Shown: positions 53,143 to 61,751, numbered from the stretch's first letter. The stretch is DNA of 64,000 bases from Verrucosispora sioxanthis (GCF_010560025.1 NZ_SAIY01000008.1:1-64000), one strand, 5' to 3'. Notes: a model not told the origin generated them from the letters alone. Program-made: numbers and translations.

Positions 53143-53880
53143 TCAGGAGAAGCGCCGCCCCTCGTCGCGCCGGTACGCCCAGCCGGCCAGCGTCGCCAAT
53201 CCGACGATCCACACCCCCAGCATGACCATCGAGAGTGGATCGGGCCGGAAGTCGCCAACCGCCGTCCACATCAGTTCCACGGCCCCCCGGGTCGGCAGGA
53301 ACGGCGCGATCGCCTCGATGAAGGCGGGTGCCTGCCCGGGCGCGGTGAGCAGACCCCCGCCGACGGCCAGGGGGAAGAAGACCAGTTGGGCGACCACGAT
53401 CGCCGCCTTGCTCGGCAGGGCGTACCCGATGGCGAGCCCCATCAGCGTGAACGGCACCGACACCAGCGCGACGGTGGCGGCGGCGAGCGCGAACCCCGCG
53501 GCGGTGGTGTGCGCCTCGGTCAGCAGCGCCGCGATGAGCACCACCGGCAGCAGCGACAGGTAGGTGAGGGTCAGCCCGGCCAGGACCCGGCCGGCGAACC
53601 GGGGTGCCGGCCCCACCGGCAGGGTCCGCAGGTACGGATCCCACGGTTGGGCCCGGTCCTCGGCGACGCCGACGCCGTACTGGAAGACGTTCGCGCTGAG
53701 CACCGCGAAGGTGACCATGGCGGCGGTGGCGTAGGTGGCCCCGACGGCGTCGTCACCGACGGCCGGTACCACGAAGAAGAGCATCGCGACGGCGGGAAAG
53801 AACGCGCTGCCGAACACCGCGACCGGGGTCCGGACGAGTTCCAGCAGTTGGTAACGGGCGTGAGCCAGGGCGTACTGCAC
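53143..53880 (-). CDS. ABC-2 type transporter permease
   Basis: 245 aa with six membrane helices (VFGSAFFPAVAMLFFVVPAV, then ATAAMVTFAVLSANVFQYGV, and VMLGVWIVGLATLAGWAYR). It begins YALAHARYQLLELVRTPVAV, an ABC2-membrane style N-terminus. It pairs with the ATPase encoded 9 bases upstream to form an exporter; the substrate (drug, peptide or lipid) is unknown. It is the last gene of a four-gene operon regulated by a winged-helix protein encoded within it. It precedes Trypco1 on the same strand, with 78 bases between, so read-through is possible. Confidence 0.85.
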   Translation of the reverse strand: MQYALAHARYQLLELVRTPVAVFGSAFFPAVAMLFFVVPAVGDDAVGATYATAAMVTFAVLSANVFQYGVGVAEDRAQPWDPYLRTLPVGPAPRFAGRVLAGLTLTYLSLLPVVLIAALLTEAHTTAAGFALAAATVALVSVPFTLMGLAIGYALPSKAAIVVAQLVFFPLAVGGGLLTAPGQAPAFIEAIAPFLPTRGAVELMWTAVGDFRPDPLSMVMLGVWIVGLATLAGWAYRRDEGRRFS

Positions 53881-53889
53881 GGCGTCTCC

Positions 53890-54789
53890 TCAGGCGGTGG
53901 TCGGTACGCCGGCCTCCGCCGGCCGGCTCTCGGCGGTGATGGTGAGGAACGCCTCCTCCAGCGAGGTGGGTCGGACCTCCAGGTCACGGAAGGACACACC
54001 GGCGGTGACCAGGTCGCGGACCAGTTGGTCGGCGTCGCCGGTGAGCAGGTGGATCCGCTCCCGGTCCCGTTCCACCCGGACCACGTCCGGCAGGGTCGGC
54101 AGCTCGTCGGCGGTCAGGCTGACCCGACGCAGGCCGACGACGCCACGAATGGCGGCGACACTGTCGTCGGCGAGCACCCGGCCCTGCCCGATGACCACCA
54201 CCCGCTGGGCCAGCGCCTCGATCTCCTCCAGGTAGTGGCTGGTGAGCAGGACCGTGCCACCGTCGGCGTGGAAGGCCCGGATCGCCTCCCACAGCGCGTG
54301 CCGGGCCTCGACGTCGAGCCCGGTGGTCGGCTCGTCGAGCAGGACCAGCCGGGGCCGACCGACGAAGGCCAGCGCCACCGCCAGTCGCCGCCGCTGCCCG
54401 CCGGACAGACCACCGGTCTGCCGCCGGGCGAGATCAGCCAGACCGAACCGGTCGAGCAACTCGGCCCGTGGAACCGGGTCGGGAAAGTGCGCGCCGACGA
54501 AGTCGATCACCTCACCGACGCGGAGCGAGCCGGGCAGCCCGGTCTCCTGAGGGGTGACCCCGACCCAGCGGCGGTACGCGGGATCCCGGGGATCGCCGTC
54601 GAACAGCAGCACCCGGCCGCCGGTGGGGCGGCGCAGCCCGACGAGCAGGTTGAGCAGGGTGCTCTTGCCGGCGCCGTTCGGCCCGAGCAGACCGACAAGT
54701 TCGCCGGCCCGCACGTCCAGGTCCACCCGGTCGAGGGCCAGGACGTCACCGTAGCGTCGGGTGGCCTGTTCGGCCCGGGCGAGGATCAT
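53890..54789 (-). CDS. ABC transporter ATP-binding protein
   Basis: 299 aa. Walker A GLLGPNGAGKSTLLNLLVGL, signature LSGGQRRRLAVALAFVGRP, Walker B RLVLLDEPTTGLD and H-loop LLTSHYLEEIEALAQR are all present. A C-terminal extension of about 80 aa (VVGLRRVSLTADELPTLPDV) is typical of drug-type ABC-2 exporters. It energises the downstream permease. Its ATG 54789 overlaps the stop of the regulator gene (ATGA). The operon order is membrane protein, regulator, ATPase, permease. Confidence 0.92.
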   Translation of the reverse strand: MILARAEQATRRYGDVLALDRVDLDVRAGELVGLLGPNGAGKSTLLNLLVGLRRPTGGRVLLFDGDPRDPAYRRWVGVTPQETGLPGSLRVGEVIDFVGAHFPDPVPRAELLDRFGLADLARRQTGGLSGGQRRRLAVALAFVGRPRLVLLDEPTTGLDVEARHALWEAIRAFHADGGTVLLTSHYLEEIEALAQRVVVIGQGRVLADDSVAAIRGVVGLRRVSLTADELPTLPDVVRVERDRERIHLLTGDADQLVRDLVTAGVSFRDLEVRPTSLEEAFLTITAESRPAEAGVPTTA

Positions 54790-55097
54790 GGCGTCTCCTT
54801 GGTGTGGGCGGGCGCCAGCAGCGCCCGGATCGCCTCCGTGTACTCCTCGAAGGCCAGGCGACCACGGCTGGTGAGGGCGATCAGGGTGGTCGGGGTACGA
54901 CCCCGGTGGGTCTTGGTGACGGCGACGTAGCCGGCCTCCTCCAACCGCCGCAGGTGCACCGAGAGGTTTCCCGCGCTCATTCCCAGCAGCTCCTGCAAGC
55001 GCGGAAAGGTCACCTGATCACGATCGGGCAGGGCGGACAGGGAGGCGACCACCCGCAGCCGGGCCTGCGCGTGGATCACCGGGTCGAGTTCGGTCAT
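54786..55097 (-). CDS. Winged-helix transcriptional regulator (MarR/ArsR-like, HTH_34 type)
   Basis: 103 aa. A single winged helix: IHAQARLRVVASLSALPDRD, recognition helix LLGMSAGNLSVHLRRLEEAG, wing YVAVTKTHRGRTPTTLIALT. Such small regulators are commonly encoded with ABC-2 exporters and repress their own operon. The likely operator is ACTTTATGACGCAAAGT at 55740-55756, upstream of the first gene. ATG 55097 overlaps the preceding stop, and its own stop overlaps the ATPase start, so translation is coupled throughout. Confidence 0.85.
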   Translation of the reverse strand: MTELDPVIHAQARLRVVASLSALPDRDQVTFPRLQELLGMSAGNLSVHLRRLEEAGYVAVTKTHRGRTPTTLIALTSRGRLAFEEYTEAIRALLAPAHTKETP

Positions 55098-55732
55098 TGC
55101 CGGCCCCGGCGACGCAGCCAGCCCAGCAGCCCGGCGAGCAGCATCCCCCCGCCGCCGGCGACCGCGACGACCAGGGCGTGCCAGCCGGGACCGGCGATGG
55201 TGCCCAGCAGGTTGACCACGGTGATCCAGACGCCCAGCAGGAACAGGGTGCGGTCCAACCAGACCGCGCCGCCGGCCATGTGCAGGATGCCGGTCAGGCC
55301 CACCGCGAGGGCCGACCAGAGCAGCCCGACGAGGTCCGGCGGGAGGCTGTCGGACAGCCGGCCGGCGAGCACGAAGAGGGTGAGGAAACCGAGCCCCCAG
55401 GACCAGCCGTACCAGGCGCCACGCTGAGCGGACTCGCCGGCCACCTGCCCGTACGCCCGCGCGCCGGCCACCGCCGAGACGGCACCCGCGGCGGCCAGCA
55501 GGACGAACAACGTGGTCAGCGGCAGCCAGGAGGGCATCTCGACCAGGGGCACGTCACCCGGCGAGAAGTAGAGGAAGTGCAGCCCGAAGCCGATCAGCCA
55601 GGCCAGACCCCAGGGCCAGTAGTAGGCACGTGGGTCCGGCTCGAACTGACGCGCGGCGGTCGCCCGCTGCTCGTCGATCAGTCGAAGGGCCGCGGCCGGG
55701 TTCTCGGGCGGCAGGTCATCGTCGGCTGTCAC
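55094..55732 (-). CDS. Integral membrane protein of the ABC-2 operon
   Basis: About 212 aa. A soluble N-terminus (DLPPENPAAALRLIDEQRAT, then YYWPWGLAWLIGFGLHFLYF) leads to five or so membrane helices, including LTTLFVLLAAAGAVSAVAG and GVWITVVNLLGTIAGPGWHA. I do not recognise a named family; similar proteins commonly accompany this regulator-ABC arrangement. GTG 55732 is chosen: a -10-like TAAAGT ends 7 bases upstream, suggesting a leaderless transcript. The frame is open to TTG 55759, but that lies in the operator. Its role may be as an accessory exporter subunit. Confidence 0.7.
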   Translation of the reverse strand: MTADDDLPPENPAAALRLIDEQRATAARQFEPDPRAYYWPWGLAWLIGFGLHFLYFSPGDVPLVEMPSWLPLTTLFVLLAAAGAVSAVAGARAYGQVAGESAQRGAWYGWSWGLGFLTLFVLAGRLSDSLPPDLVGLLWSALAVGLTGILHMAGGAVWLDRTLFLLGVWITVVNLLGTIAGPGWHALVVAVAGGGGMLLAGLLGWLRRRGRQ

Positions 55733-55739
55733 GCAAACT

Positions 55740-55756
55740 ACTTTATGACGCAAAGT
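55740..55756. promoter_or_regulatory. Operator-like inverted repeat at the ABC-2 operon promoter
   Basis: ACTTTATGACGCAAAGT has ACTTT/AAAGT arms around 7 bases and overlaps the -10-like TAAAGT read on the minus strand. It is a candidate site for the winged-helix regulator in the operon. Confidence 0.5.
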
Positions 55757-55847
55757 CAAGCCTGCGGACAGTGGACCCGCCGGTGGCCCGGCGCACCCCG
55801 CTGGTCTGCGGACCGGTCAGCGGTCCACAGACCAACGTGGTCGCTTG

Positions 55848-56615
55848 TCAGCCGGCGCAGGTCGCCGTGATCCCGGACGGCGCCGTGCCGGCCGAGGCGA
55901 GCAGCCCGAACGTGGTGCTACCGCCCGGCGCGACGGTGCCGTTGTACGACGCGTTGCGGATCGTGACGTCGGCGCCGGCGCCGTCGGACACGCCACCCCA
56001 GACCGACTGGATCCGCTCGTCGCCGGACCACCGCCACCGGACGAGCCAACCGTCGAGTGACTCGCTGCCGGTGTTGCGTACGGTGACCGTGGCAACGAAG
56101 CCGCTGCCCCACCGAGCGTCGATCGTCGCCGTCGCGCCGCACCCCGACACCGGTTCGGTCCGCACCGGCCCACCGATCACGTACGGGTCACGCCGGGCCT
56201 CGACGTCGCTGAACCGGAACCAGTACTCGGTGTCCGGGGTCAGCCCGTCGAGCGTCACCTGCCCGTTGCGCTCCAGCCCGGTGACCGCCTCGGCCACCGG
56301 ATTCTGCCAGGTCGCCGCGTCTTCGTAGCTGGCGAAGAGCAGCACGGTCATCGGCAGGTCGTAACCGCAGGGCGGGCCGCTGAACTGCAGGGTGTAGCTG
56401 ATGGTGACGGTGGTGGCGGTGACCCCGGTGACCCTGCCGCTGATCGGCAGTGCCGGCGGGCACGCGACCGTCGGGGTCGCGGTCGGGCTCACGGTCGTCA
56501 TCAGGCGTGGCGTCCCGAGTGGGGCGGCCTGGGTGTTGGCGGCACCGGCCGCCGTGACCCCGGCGACGGCGGCCAGGGTCACGGCGGTCAGCACCACGCC
56601 GAACGTGCGAAGCAT
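55848..56615 (-). CDS. Secreted FN3-CBM2 carbohydrate-binding protein
   Basis: 255 aa. Signal peptide (FGVVLTAVTLAAVAGVTAAG), a Thr/Pro-rich linker, a fibronectin type III-like domain (LPISGRVTGVTATTVTISYT, DGLTPDTEYWFRFSDVEA), then a CBM2-type cellulose/chitin-binding domain (CGATATIDARWGSGFVATVT, SLDGWLVRWRWSGDERIQSV, ending GITATCAG; paired cysteines near both ends). The surface tryptophans expected of CBM2 are present. There is no catalytic domain, so it probably binds polysaccharide as an accessory protein. It is transcribed alone. Confidence 0.82.
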   Translation of the reverse strand: MLRTFGVVLTAVTLAAVAGVTAAGAANTQAAPLGTPRLMTTVSPTATPTVACPPALPISGRVTGVTATTVTISYTLQFSGPPCGYDLPMTVLLFASYEDAATWQNPVAEAVTGLERNGQVTLDGLTPDTEYWFRFSDVEARRDPYVIGGPVRTEPVSGCGATATIDARWGSGFVATVTVRNTGSESLDGWLVRWRWSGDERIQSVWGGVSDGAGADVTIRNASYNGTVAPGGSTTFGLLASAGTAPSGITATCAG

Positions 56616-56947
56616 CCGTTACCTCCAAGGGACGGTGGCCGGCCGGGTCGGCTCAGCGCCAACCGACGGCCGGTAGGTCGTCGGGCGCCGGCCAACGGAC
56701 CGCTGACGGCGTCGTCAGCGGATGTCACGGTGGCGGCACGCGAGAGAGAACTGCCCGGATGCGTGGCACGCACGGCGCGCGCCAACGCCCGTCGAGCGAC
56801 CGCACCGGCTCCCAGACGCGGTCGACGAGCCGAGTCTCTCAGTCGACGTCCCTCGATACAACCGGCCGATCCGGCGGACCGGACCCGGGCCGGTGACCGG
56901 ATGTCGAATCAGGACCCGGGCGCCGCAACCGCGTCCGTCACGCGGGA
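56616..56947. other. Intergenic region, no gene seen
   Basis: 332 bp between two leftward genes. It should contain the terminator of the DinB gene and the promoter of the FN3-CBM2 gene. GC-rich short inverted repeats occur around 56869-56900 (ACCGG/CCGGT), but nothing decisive. Confidence 0.4.
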
Positions 56948-57466
56948 TCACCCCATCGACTTGGCACCGTCGATGGCCTCCCGGAGGATGTCGGCGTGCC
57001 CGGCGTGCTGGGACGTCTCCGCGATGATGTGCAGCAGCACCCGGCGGGCCGACCAGCGGGCGCTCGGCTCGAACCAGGGCGCTTCCGGCAACGGCTGACC
57101 GGCGTCGAGGTCGGCCAGGGTGACGACGAGTTCGTCGGTGCGGCGTGCCACCTCGTCGTACGCCGCCAGAATGCCGTCCAGGGTCTCCCCCGGCAGCATC
57201 TGGAACGACTGCGTGTGGCGCTCGTAGGCGCCCGGGTCGTCCGAGCTGCCCATCGCCGTAGGGCCGTTCAGGATGAAGTCGACCCAGTCGCGCTCGGTGT
57301 GCGCGACATGCTTGATCACGCCACCCACGCACAGCTCACTCACGGTGCTGCGCTCGGCGGCCTGCTGGTCGGTCAGGCCCCGCGCGGTGTTTCGCAGGAA
57401 GAAGCGGTGCTGGCGCAGGGCCTGGAGCAGGTCGGCACGCTCGGCTGGCAGATCGGTTTCGGTCAT
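56948..57466 (-). CDS. DinB-family (DUF664-like) protein
   Basis: 172 aa. A four-helix DinB-like bundle: RADLLQALRQHRFFLRNTAR, VGGVIKHVAHTERDWVDFIL (first metal-ligand histidine region) and LLHIIAETSQHAGHADILRE (H-x3-H type C-terminal motif). It probably binds a divalent metal and may work with mycothiol; no substrate known. ATG 57466 begins family-like sequence; the upstream open frame overlaps the DUF305 gene. It lies 31 bases after the DUF305 stop and may share its transcript. Confidence 0.83.
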   Translation of the reverse strand: MTETDLPAERADLLQALRQHRFFLRNTARGLTDQQAAERSTVSELCVGGVIKHVAHTERDWVDFILNGPTAMGSSDDPGAYERHTQSFQMLPGETLDGILAAYDEVARRTDELVVTLADLDAGQPLPEAPWFEPSARWSARRVLLHIIAETSQHAGHADILREAIDGAKSMG

Positions 57467-57497
57467 GGTCGGCCCTTCGTCGGCGGTCAGCCGGATG

Positions 57498-58244
57498 TTA
57501 TCGGCCACCACCGACAGTTCCCTGCGCCAACGCCGCGCGCATCCGGCTGATCTCGACACCCTGCTCCACCACGACGCTGCCGGCCATCTCGTTGACGGTC
57601 ACGTCGGAGCCGAGCGTCAACGCCTCCTTGCCCATGTCGATCGCGCCCTGGTGATGATCGGACATCATGTCGACGAACAGGCGATCGAACTCGGCCCCCC
57701 GAGCGGCGGTGAGGCGGTTCAGCGCCGCCGCCGACTGCATGCCGGACATGTCATGCCGATGGTCGCCAGCGGCGTCACGGTCGAGGCCACGGTCGGCCAG
57801 CCACGCCTCCAACACCTTGATCTCCGGCCCCTGGGCGGCCAGGATCCGATCCGCGATCGTCTTCAGTTGCGGGTTCTCGCCGCGCTCCGGGGCCAACCGG
57901 GCCATCACGAGCGCCTGCTCGTGGTGCGGGATCATCATGGTCACGAAGCGGACGTCGGCGTTGTTGTACGGCGGACGCGGCCTCGCCGACGTCTCGTTCG
58001 CCGGCAGCGACGTCGCCGGCTCGCCGGGGCGTCCGGGCATCAGCACCGGCGCGGTGGCGTCCGGGTTCGCCGGCAGCTCGATCGGCGCGGGCGTACGGGT
58101 CGTCGCCGTCGGCTCCGAATCGCCGTCCGGCCACCGGAGGGCCAGCGTCGCCCCGACGACCAGCACCGCCAACACCACCAGCTCGATCAGTACCCACCTG
58201 CGCGACCGCCTGAGCAGTTCCCGGACCCGTACACCCAGCACCAC
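57498..58244 (-). CDS. DUF305 (ferritin-like) membrane-anchored protein
   Basis: 248 aa. One N-terminal membrane helix (WVLIELVVLAVLVVGATLAL), a Pro/Ala/Thr-rich linker, then two DUF305 repeats with their metal-binding motifs: VTMMIPHHEQALVMA and VDMMSDHHQGAIDMG, plus HDMSGM between them. DUF305 proteins are extracytoplasmic, often linked to copper handling. The internal pseudo-symmetry of the two HH motifs is clear. The DinB gene follows on the same strand. Confidence 0.87.
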   Translation of the reverse strand: MVLGVRVRELLRRSRRWVLIELVVLAVLVVGATLALRWPDGDSEPTATTRTPAPIELPANPDATAPVLMPGRPGEPATSLPANETSARPRPPYNNADVRFVTMMIPHHEQALVMARLAPERGENPQLKTIADRILAAQGPEIKVLEAWLADRGLDRDAAGDHRHDMSGMQSAAALNRLTAARGAEFDRLFVDMMSDHHQGAIDMGKEALTLGSDVTVNEMAGSVVVEQGVEISRMRAALAQGTVGGGR

Positions 58245-58422
58245 GTGACTCCCGCCGTCGTCGAGGTTGGCCGGATGTTAGCGCGGGACTGACCTGCGGC
58301 GGGAGGGGCGGGACGGCGGAAGGACCGATTGGTCCCACCTGCGGTGGTCGGCACACGCGAGATCCCTTCGTCGTCAGGCGCACCGGGGCTGCTCGGTCCT
58401 GTGCGTACACCCGCGCCGGCCC

Positions 58423-58462
58423 TTGACCGGAAACCCTGATCGGCTTAGCTTCATCGATCAGG
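58423..58462 (+). promoter_or_regulatory. Promoter of the chitinase gene with flanking inverted repeat
   Basis: -35 TTGACC (58423-58428), exactly 17 bases, -10 TAGCTT (58446-58451): a good housekeeping-type promoter. A perfect 7-bp inverted repeat, CCTGATC (58435-58441) and GATCAGG (58456-58462), brackets the -10 and is a candidate operator. Confidence 0.65.
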
Positions 58463-58504
58463 AAGGTCTCTTAACTGATTTCGCCCACCCCGCCGGGAGT
58501 GCCG

Positions 58505-59842
58505 ATGCGATCGTTGCGTCCCCGCCACCTCACCGCCCTCGTCGTCCTGACCACCCTGCTCGTCGCCGCCGCGCCACCGGCCGCCGCCAAAGCGAGCCCG
58601 GGCCGCAGCGACGGGTACCACCGGGTCGGCTACTTCACCCAGTGGGGCATCTACGGCCGGGCGTTCCCGGTGAAGAAGCTCGACACCTCCGGCGCGGCGA
58701 GCCGGCTCACCCACGTCAACTACGCCTTCGGCAACGTGAGCGAGGACGGAAGGTGCTATGTGGACGGCGGCCCGGGCGAGGGTGACGCGTGGGCCGACTA
58801 CCAGCGTCCCGTCCCGGCGCAGGAGAGCGTCGACGGCGTCGCCGACGCCTGGGGCGAGCCGCTCAACGGCAACTTCGGCCAGTTGGCCAAGCTCAAGGCC
58901 AAGCACCCCGGCCTGAAGGTGATGATCTCGCTCGGCGGGTGGAGCTGGTCCACGTACTTCTCCAACGCCGCCCGCACCGACGCCTCCCGCCGAGCCTTCG
59001 TCGCCTCCTGCATCGACCTGTACCTCAGGGGCAACCTGCCGATCCTGGACGGCGGCAGCGGCGGTCCCGGTGCCGCCGCGGGCGTGTTCGACGGCATCGA
59101 CCTGGACTGGGAGTGGCCCAACTGGCCCGGTGAGGCCGGCAACGTCATCCGCCCCGAGGACCGGGAGAACTTCACCAAACTGCTCGCCGAGTTCCGCCGA
59201 CAGCTCGACGCGTACGGCCGGCAGACCCGTCGCCACCACCCGCTGACCGCCTTCCTCCCGGCCAACCCGGCCGCCATGGACGCCGGCTACGAGGGACGCG
59301 AGATCTTCAGGTACCTCGACTTCGCCACCGTGCAGGGCTACGACTTCCACGGCACCTGGGAGGCGGTGACCAACCAGCAGTCCGCACTGCGCGTACCAAA
59401 GGGCGCACCGGACGACCCGGACTTCTCCGTGGAGGTGGCGGTCGACGGCTGGATCGCCCGTGGAGCGCCGAGGCACAAGCTGGTCCTGGGCATCCCCTAC
59501 TACGGCCAGGGCTGGACCGGCGTCACCGGCGGCGGCGACGGGCTGTTCCAGCCGGCCACCGGGCCCGCTCCGGCCACCCACGCCGCCGGGTTCGAGGACT
59601 ACAAACAGCTCAAGAACCTGGCCCGGGACGGGTTCACCGTCCACCGCGACCTGCGCGCCGGGCACGCCTGGCTGTTCGACGGCACGACCTTCTGGACGTA
59701 CGACGATCCGGTGGTGGTGCTCCAGAAGACGCTCTACATCCGCCGGACCGGCCTGGGCGGGGCGATGATCTGGTCGCTCGACGGCGACGACGACCACGCC
59801 ACCCTGACCAGGACGATCAGTCTGGGACTCACCACCCGATAG
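58505..59842 (+). CDS. GH18 chitinase
   Basis: 445 aa. Signal peptide (LTALVVLTTLLVAAAPPAAA) then a GH18 TIM barrel: RVGYFTQWGIYGRAF, MISLGGWSWSTYFSNAA and catalytic motif FDGIDLDWEWP (DxxDxDxE; acid E203). It continues through TVQGYDFHGTWE and ends with GGAMIWSLDGDD. It should cleave chitin or chito-oligosaccharides outside the cell. No chitin-binding domain is attached. ATG 58505 is preferred over GTG 58499 because GGGAG at 58495-58499 is well placed. A strong terminator follows at 59856. Confidence 0.92.
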   Translation: MRSLRPRHLTALVVLTTLLVAAAPPAAAKASPGRSDGYHRVGYFTQWGIYGRAFPVKKLDTSGAASRLTHVNYAFGNVSEDGRCYVDGGPGEGDAWADYQRPVPAQESVDGVADAWGEPLNGNFGQLAKLKAKHPGLKVMISLGGWSWSTYFSNAARTDASRRAFVASCIDLYLRGNLPILDGGSGGPGAAAGVFDGIDLDWEWPNWPGEAGNVIRPEDRENFTKLLAEFRRQLDAYGRQTRRHHPLTAFLPANPAAMDAGYEGREIFRYLDFATVQGYDFHGTWEAVTNQQSALRVPKGAPDDPDFSVEVAVDGWIARGAPRHKLVLGIPYYGQGWTGVTGGGDGLFQPATGPAPATHAAGFEDYKQLKNLARDGFTVHRDLRAGHAWLFDGTTFWTYDDPVVVLQKTLYIRRTGLGGAMIWSLDGDDDHATLTRTISLGLTTR

Positions 59843-59855
59843 CCGTACCGTCCCT

Positions 59856-59884
59856 CGGCCGCCGTCCCGCACCGGCGGCGGCCG
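59856..59884. terminator. Bidirectional hairpin terminator
   Basis: CGGCCGCCG (59856-59864) pairs perfectly with CGGCGGCCG (59876-59884), 11-base loop, between the convergent chitinase and response-regulator genes. Confidence 0.65.
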
Positions 59885-59896
59885 GGCGGTGGGCGC

Positions 59897-60541
59897 TCAG
59901 CCGAGGATGCCCTCGTGCAGCGCGCGGAGCACCGCGTTCGTGCGGTCCCGCGCGCCGAGCTTGGTCAGGATCGTGGAGACGTGGTTCTTGACGGTGCCCT
60001 CGGCGAGGAAGAGCACCTCGGCGATCTGCCGGTTGCTGTAGCCGTGCGCCACCAGCCGCAGCACCTCCTGCTCGCGTTCGGTGAGGCCCTGCACCGGTGG
60101 CGCCTGCGGTCCGGCCGGGGACGGCCCGGAGCGGATCGCCCGCAGCATCCGGTCGGTGATCGACGGAGCGATGAGCGTGCCGCCGTCGGCGAGCGTACGG
60201 ATGGCCCGGGTGAGCTGTTCCAGCGTGACGTCCTTGAGCAGATAACCCCGGGCACCCGCGCGCAGCGCGGCGAGCACGAGTTCGTCGTCGTCGAAGGTGG
60301 TCAGCACCAGCACCGGGACGTCGACGTTCTCCGCACGTAGCCGTTCCAGCGTCCAGATGCCGTCGAACCGGGGCATCCGCAGGTCGAGCAGGAGCACGTC
60401 GGGGGCGGTACGCACGACGACCGGCAGCGCGGCGCGACCGTCGTCGGCCTCGCCGACCACGTCGATCCCGGCGACCTCCAGCAGCCCACGGATGCCCTGT
60501 CGGATGAGGGTCTGGTCGTCGACCACCACCACCCTGGTCAT
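59897..60541 (-). CDS. NarL/DesR-type response regulator
   Basis: 214 aa. Receiver domain with acidic pocket VVVVDDQTL, phosphoacceptor LLLDLRMPRFDG and the conserved lysine GYLLKDV. The LuxR-type helix-turn-helix is LTEREQEVLRLVAHGYSNRQ and GTVKNHVSTILTKL. ATG 60541 overlaps the kinase stop (ATGA), so kinase and regulator are coupled. The likely target is the divergent ABC exporter through the palindrome at 61681-61713. The input signal is unknown. Confidence 0.92.
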   Translation of the reverse strand: MTRVVVVDDQTLIRQGIRGLLEVAGIDVVGEADDGRAALPVVVRTAPDVLLLDLRMPRFDGIWTLERLRAENVDVPVLVLTTFDDDELVLAALRAGARGYLLKDVTLEQLTRAIRTLADGGTLIAPSITDRMLRAIRSGPSPAGPQAPPVQGLTEREQEVLRLVAHGYSNRQIAEVLFLAEGTVKNHVSTILTKLGARDRTNAVLRALHEGILG

Positions 60542-61641
60542 CGCGCCGGCACCCGCGCGGTCACCCGGAACCCGTCGCACCCGTCCACGGACAGCTCACC
60601 GCCCAGGGCGGCGAACCGCTCGCCCAGGCCACGCAGCCCGTTGCCGAGCGACGGTTCCGGTGCGCCCCGACCGTCGTCCCGGGCGTCGAGCACGGTCTCC
60701 CGATCGTCGCCGGTCACCGAGATCCGCAGGGTACGCGCGTCGGCGTGCCGGATGGTGTTGGTGACGATCTCCTGGGTGGCCCGGACGAACGCCGCGCTGT
60801 CGTCCTCGTCGATCCGCACCTCCGGGAACACCTCGATCGTCACGTCGAGACCGGGCAGATCCCGCGTCACCCGGCGCAACGCCTGCTCCAGGTCGGGGCT
60901 CTCGGTCCGCAGCTGCCCGACCGTGGCCCGCACATCGCCGAGCAGGTCCCGGGCGACCCGGTCGGCCCGGTCGAGGTGGGTGCGCACGGCCGGACCCTCC
61001 AGGTGACGGGCGGTCTCCAGTTCCAGGGTCAGCACGGTCAGCTGGTGGCCGATCAGGTCGTGCAGTTCACGGGAGATGCGCAGCCGTTCCGCCGTGGCGG
61101 CCGATTCCGAGAGCAGCACACTGGCGGCCTGCAACTCGACATGCGCCTCGGCCAACTCGCGGCGCATGCGCTGTTCCCGCAGCAGCGTGACCGAGCTGAG
61201 CAGCGTCGCCACCTGGATCAGCAGGTAGAAAACCAGAATCATGACGCCGTCGGCCGGGGCCCGGGTCAGCGATGCCGCGCCGAACGTGATCACCAGCGTG
61301 TTGGCGACCACCACCGCCAGGCCCACCGGCACCGGCACCACGTACACGCTCACGGCGGCGGTGAGGACCAGCAGCACCGGCAGCAGGCCCAGGGTGGCAG
61401 CCGTCAACAGCAGAGCCCAGGCGGCGACGACTGCCCCGGCGAACGCCGCGTACCGCACCAGCCGGGACACCCGGGTGGCGACCGCGCCGAGCAGGGCGAC
61501 CAGGTAGCCGGCGAAGAGCACGATCCACCAGCCGCGCGCGATCGTGGTCCCGACGGCACCGACGAGGCCTGGACCGGCGACGGCGACCGCCACCACGAGC
61601 ATCGCGAGGCCGGACCATTCGTCTGTCCCGACGCGTCGCAC
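60538..61641 (-). CDS. NarL-family sensor histidine kinase
   Basis: 367 aa. Membrane part of five or so helices (LVVAVAVAGPGLVGAVGTTI, WWIVLFAGYLVALLGAVAT, LPVLLVLTAAVSVYVVPVPV), then a coiled coil, the HisKA_3 motif ISRELHDLIGHQLTVL with the phospho-accepting histidine, and a HATPase domain (TQEIVTNTIRHADA, DARDDGRG, GNGLRGLGERFAALGG). The short extracellular loops suggest it senses changes in the membrane, as DesK-like kinases do. It is co-transcribed with the response regulator. Confidence 0.92.
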   Translation of the reverse strand: MRRVGTDEWSGLAMLVVAVAVAGPGLVGAVGTTIARGWWIVLFAGYLVALLGAVATRVSRLVRYAAFAGAVVAAWALLLTAATLGLLPVLLVLTAAVSVYVVPVPVGLAVVVANTLVITFGAASLTRAPADGVMILVFYLLIQVATLLSSVTLLREQRMRRELAEAHVELQAASVLLSESAATAERLRISRELHDLIGHQLTVLTLELETARHLEGPAVRTHLDRADRVARDLLGDVRATVGQLRTESPDLEQALRRVTRDLPGLDVTIEVFPEVRIDEDDSAAFVRATQEIVTNTIRHADARTLRISVTGDDRETVLDARDDGRGAPEPSLGNGLRGLGERFAALGGELSVDGCDGFRVTARVPAR

Positions 61642-61680
61642 CGGTCCACTCTAGGTCGGGCCGTGGCCAGCCCACCTGTG

Positions 61681-61713
61681 CCGGAAGTCATGCCCGCGGG
61701 TGATGACTTTCGG
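61681..61713. promoter_or_regulatory. Palindromic operator between the two-component system and the ABC exporter
   Basis: CCGGAAGTCAT (61681-61691) and ATGACTTTCGG (61703-61713) form 11-bp arms with one mismatch around GCCCGCGGGTG. It sits in the 110-bp divergent gap, 38 bases before the exporter start; a probable site for the adjacent NarL-type regulator. Confidence 0.55.
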
Positions 61714-61751
61714 GACCCGACACCGGCCGGGAGCGTTCGTAGCCTCAAGGC

